Counted from the stretch's first letter, positions 24,318 to 33,085 are shown. The stretch: DNA of 34,918 nucleotides from Fuerstiella sp. (GCA_014238335.1 JABABI010000062.1:1-34918); one strand, 5' to 3'. Numbers and translations: made by a program. Notes: generated from the letters alone by a model not told the origin.

Positions 24318-25008
24318 ATGAAACACCTGACTCCGAAGACCTGTGGTGCATTTCTGTGGATTGTGTCCGCGGTTCCGTGTTCTGAATCCCGCACGTTAAT
24401 GGCGCAGAACTCCGAATCAGTGCCAGAGTCTGCCGACGGACAAGTTCCCTCTAAGAACACAGGCCAACGTGCGACTGGCAAAGCTCACCTGAAGGTCAGA
24501 ATTACTGAGGTCGTCGGAGTGGAAAGAGCTAAAGTCAGCAGCGGAGCAGACCCTGTGGCTTGGTGCCCCGGGAAACTACTATCTGGTGACTGTCCACAGC
24601 GCCCCCTCGAATGTTCCGCTGGACAACGTAGAAAAGCTTCGTGAGTTCGTTCGCAGAAAGGCTGCTGCGGCAAAACGAGGCATCATCGAAGTGAATATTC
24701 TTCGCCGGGAAGGTCAGCCTGTCGCATATTACATCACGAAAGTTACATATATGAATCTCTCCGGTTACCGATACACCGGCCGCTGCATTCTTCCCTTTGA
24801 CGGTGGTTGGCCACCACGCAAAGATGAAAAACGAATCAAAGGTTGGTTCAAAGATCCGTACAACAAAAAATTTGATTCGTCGGCCAATTACTCCGAAACC
24901 GATCGTCCCCAGTACGATTCAGTCTTTCCACAACATTCCCTAAGCCGTCTTAGAAGAGAATTCCCGACAATCGTCGAATCGCTGGTCATTCCGGACAGTG
25001 CACCATAA
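24318..25008 (+). pseudogene. Secreted protein of unknown function, split by a frameshift
   Basis: The first frame (24318-24644) starts MKHLTPKTCGAFLWIVSAVP, a Sec signal peptide, with GAGAG just upstream, and reads to about 'HLKVRITEVVGVE'. From about 24500 a second frame is open: EWKELKSAAEQTLWLGAPGN, then YYLVTVHSAPSNVPLDNVEK and on to the stop at 25008. The second frame reads as a coherent mixed alpha/beta protein ('RGIIEVNILRREGQPVAYYITKVTY', 'GRCILPFDGGWPP'). It has a GTG at 24586 but no independent ribosome binding site. The simplest reading is one secreted protein of about 229 residues broken by a single-base indel in about 24500-24530, or a sequencing error. I do not recognise the family. 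Confidence 0.6.
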
Positions 25009-25187
25009 TCGAGACAACTTTGCGAGATCTAAGATCGACGATTCGTCGCCGATATTGATCAAGGGGAATCAACTGGGGGACACTGTACTTATGCCGTAGA
25101 CCAGATTGTCTGCTCTTACATTTTCTCGGTCAGCAGCACCCGGGTCTTGAAGCTTCGACATACCACAAGAATCCGACGCCAGACTGC

Positions 25188-26105
25188 TCACCGCCGTACA
25201 GAATTGTCAGGAACCGCACTGTCCTGTTGCCCTGCATTCCGACTTCTGCGGAATGCCTTCAGCTCCTGCTTCGTGACCGTTTCATCCTTATTTGCGTCAG
25301 CCGGAAAAATGAACTCCCTAACGAACACAGGAATCTCTTTCTTGTGCAGTTTTCCGTCCTTATTACCATCGAATCGTTCAAAGATCACATCGACACTCGG
25401 CGGGCCTGCTACGACGCCGGACCGTCTGCGACCATCGGCTGCAGTTGACGTCTCACTTTTGGACGTTTCCACAGTCTCGCCAACTTCCGCGTGTCGCGCC
25501 TTAATGCGTTCCCTGGCTGACTTCTGTCCTGCCCGGGCCCACTTCCCCCAGACACGCAAGTACTCAGGAATTGGTATTCCCCCATCAGAATTCCCATCCA
25601 ACGCCGAGAAAACCTGCGAAGCCAACTCTCGGTCGCCAAGCAATTTTGTCGCGTGCCTGATGAACTCCGTCCGCTCGACCAGGCCATCCGTATCGTCATC
25701 CATCGCCTGGACGATCACTTTACCTTCATCAGTAATGATTCTGTTCAAGACATATTCTGCTCTTGTTACGACTCCATCCGTATTGCCGTCAGCAGCTCGA
25801 AAAATACCGGCTCGTGCCTGTGGCGTCATGTACCGACCTTTTTCGACGTATTCTTCCCTTGTGTGTTTACCGTCTCGGTTAGGATCTGTGCGGTTGAAAT
25901 GGTCGATATAAGCATCGAGCACCTTTTTCGATGTGCCGTGCTCGAGTTTCGCCCCCAGGCGCTGAAGAATCTCCACAACAGGGACACCCCCAACCCACGT
26001 GCCGGGTAGTGATGCAGTTGTTTGTGCGAGAATCATTGGGGACAATACCATCGAAGCTGTAAACAGATACAACGCCCCGGGCAGGGACTTACCGAAATCT
26101 CCCAT
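25188..26105 (-). CDS. Secreted EF-hand calcium-binding protein, six EF-hand-like loops
   Basis: 305 residues, start at 26105 with GGAAGA six bases upstream and an N-terminal signal-like segment (about 8-27, 'LPGALYLFTASMVLSPMILA'). Six EF-hand-type loops are visible: DPNRDGKHTREE, DGNTDGVVTRAE, DDDTDGLVERTE, DGNSDGGIPIPE, DGNKDGKLHKKE and DANKDETVTKQE. The last lacks the usual Gly at position 6, and the fourth lacks an oxygen ligand at one position, so these may bind weakly. A charged, Thr/Ser-rich linker (about 200-235) separates the first four loops from the last two. No enzymatic domain is seen. Probable extracytoplasmic calcium-binding or structural protein; the Cu-monooxygenase-like gene at the window end also has EF-hands. 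Confidence 0.88.
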   Translation of the reverse strand: MGDFGKSLPGALYLFTASMVLSPMILAQTTASLPGTWVGGVPVVEILQRLGAKLEHGTSKKVLDAYIDHFNRTDPNRDGKHTREEYVEKGRYMTPQARAGIFRAADGNTDGVVTRAEYVLNRIITDEGKVIVQAMDDDTDGLVERTEFIRHATKLLGDRELASQVFSALDGNSDGGIPIPEYLRVWGKWARAGQKSARERIKARHAEVGETVETSKSETSTAADGRRRSGVVAGPPSVDVIFERFDGNKDGKLHKKEIPVFVREFIFPADANKDETVTKQELKAFRRSRNAGQQDSAVPDNSVRR

Positions 26106-27081
26106 TTTTTCTTCCCTGTCGTAGGCCTTAGATGTTTCTGTTCTTCAACACGTCAAGTAACCAATAACACCGGTACGGGGTCCGAGTGTACCCCTGAATC
26201 ATACGGACTCGAACATTGATCCTTAAGTGTGAAAACTCAACTTCCTGGAAGATCCAGGCGACAAACAGTTCTTTGCTCATCAGATTAATTTTCTCCCTGG
26301 TCCGACACTCCTGCCTGTCACTTCAGGCCTTGTTAAAGACCATTGATTAATCCTTGCAGCTTCTCAAGATATTCTGGACTTTTGAGCGCGAGTTCTTGTC
26401 CGCGCTCGACACCGTGTCGGCGCATACTGACCGACCGTATGAATTGAAGAGAGTTCCGTTCGCATTTGGCTCTGGTCGGCTGTTAACGTGCCAGATTTGG
26501 TTTTCGCGTTCAGCTCGAATGCCTGCTTTCGGTCATGCAGGATGGAGTGGCTGGTGACAGAGGCGCCACTTGCGAAGCTGAATCAGTCGATTCCGGGTCA
26601 CCGACGATGCGAACACTTTGCCGAGCCGCTGAGCCAGACGCGGCCCGTCGATGATGGGACACCACGTTCAGTGGCCAGCATGATGTCACCGGTCGTTGGG
26701 ACGAATTCTCTCAGGCGATAGTCACACTGGCGTCTCCGGCGCTCGCTTCCACCCAACCCGGCAACTCTCTGATTCGACCTGCTGTCGCGCGGTTGCCGTG
26801 GCGAAACGCGGCGTTTCGCCACGGTGCCCGTTCCAAAATGCGCCAAGACTCTCCAGCTCCCAGTCCGGCACGATCCCTCAGGATAACGTAGATATTTACC
26901 CAATCCTGGATGGATAATGGCGTCTCAGGACAAGGCACAGAGTTGTAATTGCTCGGGACATACACTGCCAGCGGCACCTGGCACAACGTTTGCAACAGTC
27001 CGCGCTGTTCCCATTTTTTTTGTGAGCTGGCAACGCTCCGGCTCTGATCCACACCCCGGTTAACAGAACGCTGAGACTACA
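26106..27081. other. Long intergenic region, no supported gene
   Basis: 976 bp upstream of two divergent small-protein genes. Overlapping frames exist on both strands (for example 26598-26903 and 26711-27052, minus) but none has a ribosome binding site, signal peptide or recognisable motif. The one clear structure is a perfect hairpin at 26796-26824. It may be eroded coding sequence. Confidence 0.4.
26796..26824. repeat. Perfect 13-bp inverted repeat with 3-nt loop
   Basis: CCGTGGCGAAACG, loop CGG, then CGTTTCGCCACGG. All 13 pairs match and a G-T pair could extend it. No T-run follows on either strand, so it is not a standard intrinsic terminator. The compact shape is like a REP-type palindrome. 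It lies inside a 976-bp gap with no supported gene. Confidence 0.75.
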
Positions 27082-27471
27082 ATGAAAACGAAACAGATTT
27101 TTTTCAACGCTGCTACGATTTGCATGGTTTCCCTTGCAGTTCTCATGACCCAGGCCATGTTCGACGGATCGGCGAACGCCGGCCCACGGGCCGGTGAAAG
27201 CAAAGGCGGAAACCTCAAACAACGCGTAGTAGATTTAGAGGACCGGCAAGACGAAAACGACAATGAATTCTTTCTTATCGATCGGAGCTTCGGTGATCTC
27301 GATAGCCGCGTCAACGCAAATGATGGCAGGTTGGTGGTACATTCTGCCGAGATCAGAGCACTTGAGGCGCGCGTGAAAGTCGCTGAAAAACGGATTTCGG
27401 TTCAGCGAGCGGATCATCGGGATATTGTCTCGAAGGTTGCGAAGATGAGGGCACGCCCTTGTGGCTCGTAA
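27082..27471 (+). CDS. Small secreted coiled-coil protein
   Basis: 129 residues. An N-terminal Sec signal (MKTKQIFFNAATICMVSLAV, cleavage probably after 'SANA' near residue 33) is followed by a charged heptad-rich region: 'LKQRVVDLEDRQDENDNEFFLIDRSFGDLDSRVNANDGRL' and 'AEIRALEARVKVAEKRISV', typical of an alpha-helical coiled coil. No enzymatic motif. The ribosome binding site is weak (CTGAG seven bases upstream). The leader resembles that of the deiminase-like gene 200 bp downstream on the same strand (shared pattern FFxAAT...LA...TQ), so the two may be co-regulated or have related origins. Function unknown. Confidence 0.65.
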   Translation: MKTKQIFFNAATICMVSLAVLMTQAMFDGSANAGPRAGESKGGNLKQRVVDLEDRQDENDNEFFLIDRSFGDLDSRVNANDGRLVVHSAEIRALEARVKVAEKRISVQRADHRDIVSKVAKMRARPCGS

Positions 27472-27677
27472 CTGCGAAGAGAGGATTATTATGGTTGCCC
27501 AGCGGGTTGACTTTCAGTCGCTTCTCTATTCGAAGGACTGGGACCGAAAAAACTTTTGCGGGCGTTTTGTTCAATGACATGTGGTCCGTGGGCCTCTTAC
27601 TCCAGTTCGTGGATGTATCTGTCGCGTCCCACTGACTCTGTCTTAATATGGCCGCCTAAATACTGCAGGGAATACTA

Positions 27678-28904
27678 ATAAAACATTTCTTCTTCACAGC
27701 AGCGACGACATTCTCGATATTTTTGGCAGCCTTTCTAACGCAGTCGCTCTGCCGGCGCGATGATGCGAAACTTCTGTCGGACGTGGGGTCCGAGATTCGC
27801 CTTGTTGCCTGTAGCGTTACCAGCGCCCGAACGTCGTCATTGCGCAATGTCGAATTGGTCTCGAACATTGTTAACGGTTTGCCTCCGGACGTGCACGTTC
27901 TGTTGCTCGTGAGCGATCGCTCGGCCTTTGCCAAATCGGCAAAGAATCGTCGAGTTACGTTCGTTGAAATGCCCCCCAAAAGCGACATCTCAATTTGGCC
28001 ACAGGATCCTTTCGTTGTTGTGCAGGGGGGTGCCGTGACTAAACTGGTCACTCCCTGCTCATTCAACCGGGAGGATGATGAGCGGATGCCAAGGCAGTTG
28101 GCCGGTCTGTTACAATTGGAGTTGGTGCACTCGGAACTGCATTTTGAGGGTGGGAACATTGTTTGTGGTGAAGATGCCGTCTTCATCGGGTTCGACACGA
28201 TTCACCATAATGCCCTCCTTCTGGAACTGTCGGCCGGTGAGGTGACGCAACGTTTCGCGAAGCTCTTTGGCAGACGCGTCGTCGTTGTGGGTGAGTCTCG
28301 TCAAAGCGTTAGGCATATTGACCTGATTGTGACCCCGCTTAGTCACCAACGTATTGCGGTTGCCGACAGTCGTGCTGGAGCCGGGTTGGCAGCCGAAGCA
28401 ATCAGGCAGGAACCGGCGCTCGTTCGGGAGTTTGAGCGTCAATGCGAAAAGGACTTCTTTGGCCAGGATGGAGTTGTGGAGCTGTTGGACAGGGACGGAA
28501 ACACAATCAGTCGACCCACGGTAGTTGGCCAGACCGACGCGACAATTGCCTCAAGCCTGCGTCTGGCACCCGAACTCGAAACCATCGCTCGACAGTTGTC
28601 CCAGGCCGGTTACAAGGTCGTGCGTGTTCCCGCACTCATTCCAAATCAGGAGCAGCATCTTGATGAACAGGGAGATATGCTGCCGCAGTATCCGTTCCTG
28701 TCTTATAGCAATGTGCTGACGGAACTTCGGCAGAATCAGTCCACCGTGTATCTGCCGCAATATGGTTTCGGCATGCTCGACAACGCCGCACAGCGTGTCT
28801 GGCAGGAAATGGGATTCCTGGTAAAGCCCCTTGCCGGTTTTTCAACCAGCGCGATGTACGGTGGCGCAATGAGATGCTGCACGAAAGTTCTCTTGAGAGA
28901 CTGA
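27678..28904 (+). CDS. Secreted guanidino-modifying (deiminase/amidinotransferase superfamily) enzyme with non-standard start
   Basis: Domain content points to the pentein fold shared by arginine, agmatine and peptidylarginine deiminases. Visible: Asp in 'IWPQDPFVVV', Glu in 'HFEGGNIVCGEDAVFIG', the His-x-Asp pair in 'RHIDLIVTP', and Cys in 'YGGAMRCCTKVL' near the C-terminus, the expected nucleophile region. Predicted reaction: hydrolysis of a guanidinium group. Substrate unclear. The frame holds no ATG near its 5' end. The first standard-type start is TTG at 27723, which would remove the leader. Reading back, AGGG at 27667-27670 sits seven bases before an in-frame ATA at 27678, giving a good signal peptide (KHFFFTAATTFSIFLAAFLT). 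I therefore place the start there: either AUA is used or the start codon was lost by mutation. Length about 408 residues. Confidence 0.75.
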   Translation: MKHFFFTAATTFSIFLAAFLTQSLCRRDDAKLLSDVGSEIRLVACSVTSARTSSLRNVELVSNIVNGLPPDVHVLLLVSDRSAFAKSAKNRRVTFVEMPPKSDISIWPQDPFVVVQGGAVTKLVTPCSFNREDDERMPRQLAGLLQLELVHSELHFEGGNIVCGEDAVFIGFDTIHHNALLLELSAGEVTQRFAKLFGRRVVVVGESRQSVRHIDLIVTPLSHQRIAVADSRAGAGLAAEAIRQEPALVREFERQCEKDFFGQDGVVELLDRDGNTISRPTVVGQTDATIASSLRLAPELETIARQLSQAGYKVVRVPALIPNQEQHLDEQGDMLPQYPFLSYSNVLTELRQNQSTVYLPQYGFGMLDNAAQRVWQEMGFLVKPLAGFSTSAMYGGAMRCCTKVLLRD

Positions 28905-29156
28905 GCCCAAACAGTTGATCCCTCTCGATGCTTGCTTTCGTTCAGATATCTCTTCTCAGGCCGATCGAATTTTTTCCCGGGTCTCTGTTTCGAAAGTTTC
29001 AGTTGCCGACTTCATGCCGTTCATCGTAGCTGCAAAGGAGCGATTTGGCGCGGGGTAGTCAACAGCGAAGGTGATGCCGGTGCGATATGGTGGCGGACAC
29101 AGGCAGCAGACGCAGAAACGTGGCCGTGCGGCCAAAATACTCGACTGAGACTTGAT
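28905..29156. other. Intergenic, nothing recognised
   Basis: 252 bp between the deiminase-like gene and a leftward cytochrome-domain fragment. The 3' ends face each other, so terminators are expected, but no GC-rich stem with a T-run was seen. Confidence 0.35.
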
Positions 29157-29492
29157 TCAACGAGTGCTCAAGCGATGCCTGAACAGTGCGTAAGTGGATT
29201 CACCAGGACGAGGAACGTCACTGGGCGGCATCTGACGAGCCCGTAGTTTCCTCGCGACTTTCTCGCATGTGTCAAGATTCCGAGTGAATGAAATTCGGCT
29301 GACAGATTCAAGGTCGACGCCGGTCGGCGGATTGCTGCTCCTGTGACAATCCGGGCAAAAGCCACGGACCGCCTTCTGAACAATCGCTGATGCTGTGCCC
29401 GGCCAGGCTTCACGTTCGTCTGCCCGGAATCCAGGCGTCGCGGCGCTATGCACAAGCGGCGGCACACAAGTCAGAATCAGCTCGCGAAGCAT
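29157..29492 (-). pseudogene. N-terminal fragment of a planctomycete cytochrome C (DUF1587/DUF1592-type) protein
   Basis: The minus-strand frame contains 'VRGFCPDCHRSSNPPTGVDLES' then 'EKVARKLRARQMPPSDVPRPGESTY', the signature of the heme-like domain that opens large planctomycete DUF1587/DUF1592 proteins. Full-length relatives continue for several hundred residues; here a stop follows soon after ('LFRHRLSTR', 29157) and no later domain is found in the remaining 250 bp. The frame is open upstream to 29669. The ATG at 29492 (MLRELILTCVPPL...) has no good ribosome binding site, so a real start is uncertain. Probably a truncated relic. Confidence 0.6.
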
Positions 29493-29763
29493 AAGTCGCA
29501 GTGGCGGAGGAAGATCAGGCGGCAGAGGGCCAATGACTCTAAATGCTCTGCGAAGAAATTGAACACAGGCTCGAGCCCAGTGTGGTCGAAATACACTTTT
29601 CTGCCCAGCCTCGCTTCGATCCCCTGCCACTTGCGTGACTGGCTGATGGAACATGCACGTCCAGATCACCGAACATCACCGGCATTCAAACTGGAACAAA
29701 GGACTCGTCGGCCGCCAAAGTTTCGCCGGCCACAATGATACCAGGCGTGCTTCCATCTGCCGG

Positions 29764-30621
29764 TTAACGCGAACGAGGTACCATCGTCACATACATGTTG
29801 TTCGGACTGTACCACCGCTTGCTATATTTGGATTCCTCGGTGATCTCAAAATGCAAATCCATTGCGTGCCGCAGGGAATTGCCATCGAATTCAGTCATGT
29901 GTTTCGGAGCCGTTTTATTCAGGGTCGTCGTCGCTTCGGTTTCCATGCGGTCCTTCACCCAATGAGCAGCGGCCTTAACAGCTGTCACTGGTCCGTGCAC
30001 ATCGTGGACGCTTTGCACGATGTGCAGACGTCCGCCAGGCACAAGCACACGAACTGTTTCCTCACAGAAAGCTTCTACGTTCTGGAAATGGTCCATGGCA
30101 GCCAACACGACGACATCAGTGAACATGTGCTCACGAAACGGCAGATATTCCGCGACGGCACGAGCGAAACGAAAATGTTCGCTTTCGGGAAGCGGCAGGG
30201 GGTCGACGCCCCAATAATCAACTGGGCGGTCGGCAAAGCAATTACGAAAATTGCCGGGGCCACACCCGATATCCAGCACCGCACCCTTTTCTATTTTCGT
30301 GAATCCTGCGAACGCCTTTTGCAGCGAACCGGAATGGTGCGTGATTTTCGTTGCAAATTTGTCCGGGTGTCGATTCCGCCATTTTCGTCGCGCCTCAAAT
30401 CCCGCCAGATGATCGCTCCATAATTGCCATTCATCCGGCAGAGCACTCCACGGGACAAGGTCCGGAACGCCACCGAGAATCGGGAATTCGCTATCACACC
30501 GAGCACACAGTAGAGTACCCGTGATGATGTTCGTTCCGTTATTTTCCGTGGCGAGTAATTCCAGCGATTCCGTCGAACACTTTGGACATCGCATTTCGGG
30601 AAGCATTTCTTCTGTAAACAT
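29764..30621 (-). CDS. SAM-dependent methyltransferase with N-terminal Trm112-like zinc ribbon
   Basis: 285 residues. Residues about 11-57 form a Trm112p-like zinc ribbon: 'MRCPKCSTE' and 'LLCARCDSEFPILGGVPDLVP' supply two Cys pairs. The class I methyltransferase core follows: motif I 'GAVLDIGCGPGNFRNCF' at about 113-128, an acidic 'WGVDPLPLP' end of strand 2, 'AEYLPFREHMFTDVVVLAAMDHF' and 'RVLVPGGRLHIVQSVHD'. Such zinc-ribbon methyltransferases act on varied small molecules or glycans; the acceptor cannot be predicted. Start at 30621 has only a weak ribosome binding site; Met6 (30606) is an alternative. Its neighbours are relics, so context is uninformative. Probably cytoplasmic. Confidence 0.88.
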   Translation of the reverse strand: MFTEEMLPEMRCPKCSTESLELLATENNGTNIITGTLLCARCDSEFPILGGVPDLVPWSALPDEWQLWSDHLAGFEARRKWRNRHPDKFATKITHHSGSLQKAFAGFTKIEKGAVLDIGCGPGNFRNCFADRPVDYWGVDPLPLPESEHFRFARAVAEYLPFREHMFTDVVVLAAMDHFQNVEAFCEETVRVLVPGGRLHIVQSVHDVHGPVTAVKAAAHWVKDRMETEATTTLNKTAPKHMTEFDGNSLRHAMDLHFEITEESKYSKRWYSPNNMYVTMVPRSR

Positions 30622-30989
30622 TACTGTGCTTTCTGTTAGTGTTGGGGACTGACATTAGCTCATGCACATGGACTCACTACGCATGCCGTAAGAACCATAC
30701 GGATGGGCAGCAGCCCACGATTCTAGGCGGGTGTTCAGTCCGGCATGAATGAATTATCTGAATCCAAATCTTAGGATTGGTCTCGTTAAAGATTGCAGCA
30801 GTTGCACCACATGTGACGGTTGGTTGCCACGTCGATACCTCCTTCTTCTTCACTCGACCCGCCACGTGGAGCTTCAGCACGATTAGTGCGCCCGGCCCGC
30901 ATCGCGAATCTGTGAAATGCTGCCTTCACCGCGTGCCAAAGCAAAGTTTTGTCTCTGTCAGACGAGAACGCCGTGCGGCGAACGGGAGG
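30622..30989. other. Intergenic, nothing recognised
   Basis: About 370 bp between the methyltransferase start and the 3' end of a sulfatase relic. Small frames overlap on both strands without family similarity. The methyltransferase promoter should be here, but no clear box pair was seen. Confidence 0.3.
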
Positions 30990-31745
30990 TCACTGGACGG
31001 ATCTCGAGCCCTTTCGTTGTTCTGAGATGGCCATTGCTGCAACCCGCACGAGTTGGCCGAGCATGGCCTTGACGGTACTGGAATGTCGTTCAGAGTTGGA
31101 AAGATTCGTGTGCTCAGTCAGATCGCTCTGCAGATCGTGGAACTCCTGTCCGGCGCAAGGAATGGAACGTGCAGCTTTTGAATTGCCGCATGACATGAAG
31201 AACGGTTTTGTCCAGTGAGCGTTCTGCTACAGCCACGAGGCAATCTGTCGGGCGTTTCCCTGATCGATCACCCCGTACTCAGCTTCAAACGTTTCGCGGA
31301 TTGGTGTTACCAGCAGCACTTCGTACGATGCCACCTCACCCGGGTTAGCGCCAAAGTCATGAAACACCTTGCCGACCGCTCCGGTCCAGTAACCGGATTC
31401 TCTGAACCGTCGCAACATCAACGCCTTGCCAGGTTGCACCTCGTGAATTTCAGATTTGTTTTCGAGAATTCCGGCTGATTGAGGATAAAGACCGTGCAGA
31501 AAGGATGTTCTTGAAGGTCCGCAGACCGGGTACTGAAAATAGGCACGTCGAAATGTCATTCCCGCGGCGGCACGCTTATCAAATCAAATGCAGGCGTCCT
31601 GGTGTGCGGATCACCAGAGGCCGAATCGTGTGTGCTTAGGTCGTCACACACAATAAACAGGACGTTCGGTTTCGTATTGGCAGCGCCGGGGCCAGTATGA
31701 AAACGAGTAAGCTTCCTTTTAAGATCGTTGATCTGACGGTGGTTG
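30990..31745 (-). pseudogene. Sulfatase (iduronate-2-sulfatase-like) pseudogene
   Basis: Pieces of one sulfatase appear in order on the minus strand. A signal peptide (ILKGSLLVFILAPALP) is followed, after a one-base frame change near 31690, by 'KPNVLFIVCDDLSTHD' and 'GDPHTRTPAFD'. After another frame change near 31585 comes 'RAAAGMTFRRAYFQYPVCGPSR', including the CxPSR motif whose Cys is converted to formylglycine in active sulfatases, then 'RFRESGYWTGAVGKVFHDF'. A TAG at 31227-31229 interrupts 'ARQIASWL', after which the same frame continues 'KPFFMSCGN' and jumps to a C-terminal 'EFHDLQSDLTEHTNLS'. The middle of the enzyme, including much of the substrate pocket, is deleted: about 250 codons remain of a usual 450-500. 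Non-functional. Confidence 0.85.
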
Positions 31746-32173
31746 TGATTTTTCGGAGAACGAACAGACGGCGACGGCATGCTGCCACACGACAAAACCA
31801 TAGTTGGCAGGACCGCCGAAAGACTCGCTGGGCTGTCAACAGAGAGATCTTGGAGGATCTCCCAAACTTTTAATCCAGTAGTTAACAGCTTTCTATTAAA
31901 TCGAGACAGCTGAGTTTGGTACAGTGGACTTCGGTTTTGGCGGTCACCGAAATGGACTCCAACTCTACAACATGCAATTGGCCTTCAGGTGCGGCCGAGA
32001 TACCTCTTTTGTTGGTTCGAGGAGAGGCTAGCCCGAGGAGCCAAAAAGCAATCCCGTGTCCAACAAGTTGCATCAGTATTCGCCACAGCTTCTGCTTTTC
32101 GGATGCGGGCTGATCGCGCACACTAAATTAACTTAGTAAGATCGCTTCTCCACAATTACAGGAATCGCCACAA
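31746..32173. other. Intergenic region between divergent sulfatase relic and esterase-like gene
   Basis: About 430 bp. Contains a palindrome GAGATC-TTGGAG-GATCTC at 31844-31861. A minus-strand frame at 31882-32121 (79 codons, GTG start, with a short hydrophobic stretch 'GIAFWLLGLA') lacks a ribosome binding site and is not supported. AGGA lies about ten bases before the esterase start at 32174. Confidence 0.35.
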
Positions 32174-32869
32174 ATGTCTCGCATCATCATGGTCAGTCTT
32201 ATATTTGTGATATCCGCCCTGCCGAACCTGGCAGAGGAATTGCCGGCGCCCGGTAAGCAGGTTGAAATGACGCTGGGTGACGCCGAGGGCGACGTTGACT
32301 ATTTGATTTACCTGCCTGCTCAGTACGGGCAGGAGAAAGACACAGCCTGGCCGTTGGTGGCAAAATGGGGACCTCCGAAATTCGCGCAACGTGGCGACAG
32401 TCTTCCCTTCATTCTTGTATCGCCCCAGTGCCCGAAGGAGGGCCAATGGCGAGACGACACCCGGCACCGACAACTCAACAGGCTTCTTGAAGCGGTAACG
32501 GACTTATGTCACGTCGACGAAGATCGGATTTATCTGACCGGCTTAAGCATGGGTGGGTACGGTTCCTGGACACTGGCCGCAAAGTACCCCAATCGCTTTG
32601 CGGCTGTTGTACCTGTATGTGGGGGGGGCGACCCGCAACATGCAGACAAGCTGAAATCACTGCCCATCTGGGCCTTTCATGGAGACCAGGATCGCGCAGT
32701 TCCCTTCAGAAAATCAGTCGAAATGATCGACGCCATTCGAGGGGCCGGTGGTACAAAGGTCCGCTTTACGTCTCTGGAGCACGTCGGACACAACTGCTGG
32801 TCCTCAACCTACGCCATGCCCGAGCTTTATAGCTGGATGCTGAAACAAAGGGCATCTGCCAACAGGTAA
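32174..32869 (+). CDS. Exported alpha/beta-hydrolase (phospholipase/carboxylesterase type) lacking the oxyanion-hole segment
   Basis: 231 residues with a Sec signal (MSRIIMVSLIFVISALPNLA). The catalytic triad is visible: Ser in 'YLTGLSMGGYGSW', Asp in 'FHGDQDRAVPF', His in 'EHVGHNCWSSTY'. 'SPQCPKEGQW' is typical of the planctomycete phospholipase/carboxylesterase or PHB-depolymerase-like subgroup. Relatives normally read 'WPLVLFLHGxGERG...LVxxHGPPK'; here 'WPLVAKWGPPK' joins the two ends directly, so about 16-20 residues including the HG oxyanion-hole motif are missing in frame. The frame is otherwise intact, so a protein could be made, but hydrolase activity is doubtful. Deletion between two short 'Leu-Val' direct repeats is a likely mechanism (inference). 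Confidence 0.75.
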   Translation: MSRIIMVSLIFVISALPNLAEELPAPGKQVEMTLGDAEGDVDYLIYLPAQYGQEKDTAWPLVAKWGPPKFAQRGDSLPFILVSPQCPKEGQWRDDTRHRQLNRLLEAVTDLCHVDEDRIYLTGLSMGGYGSWTLAAKYPNRFAAVVPVCGGGDPQHADKLKSLPIWAFHGDQDRAVPFRKSVEMIDAIRGAGGTKVRFTSLEHVGHNCWSSTYAMPELYSWMLKQRASANR

Positions 32870-33085
32870 CAAACTGTCACCATTTTCCGGGACATTCCGG
32901 ATTTGCATGCGCCAGCTCGCGTGACGGTGTCTCAAAGTTTGTGAAGCAGAATTCTCGATGTCTGTGGCCTGAGCTTAATTCAAAGCGCCAGCGATCGTGC
33001 GCCCATGACAGGAATCCCGGCATGACAGTCCAGAATTTCAAAGCAAAAATCCAGATTCTGCCTTAACTGTCCCCTTCCGCTCCAG
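32870..33085. other. Intergenic, nothing recognised
   Basis: 216 bp between two convergent genes. No T-run-associated hairpin was found on either strand. Confidence 0.3.

Noticed and set aside
25070..25092. CTGGGGGACACTGTACTTA as the end of a REP-associated element
   Set aside because: The phrase resembles sequences I associate with such elements, but there is no second copy, inverted partner or transposase in the window.
31882..32121. 79-codon minus-strand frame with a hydrophobic stretch
   Set aside because: GTG start without ribosome binding site and no family match; not enough to call a gene.
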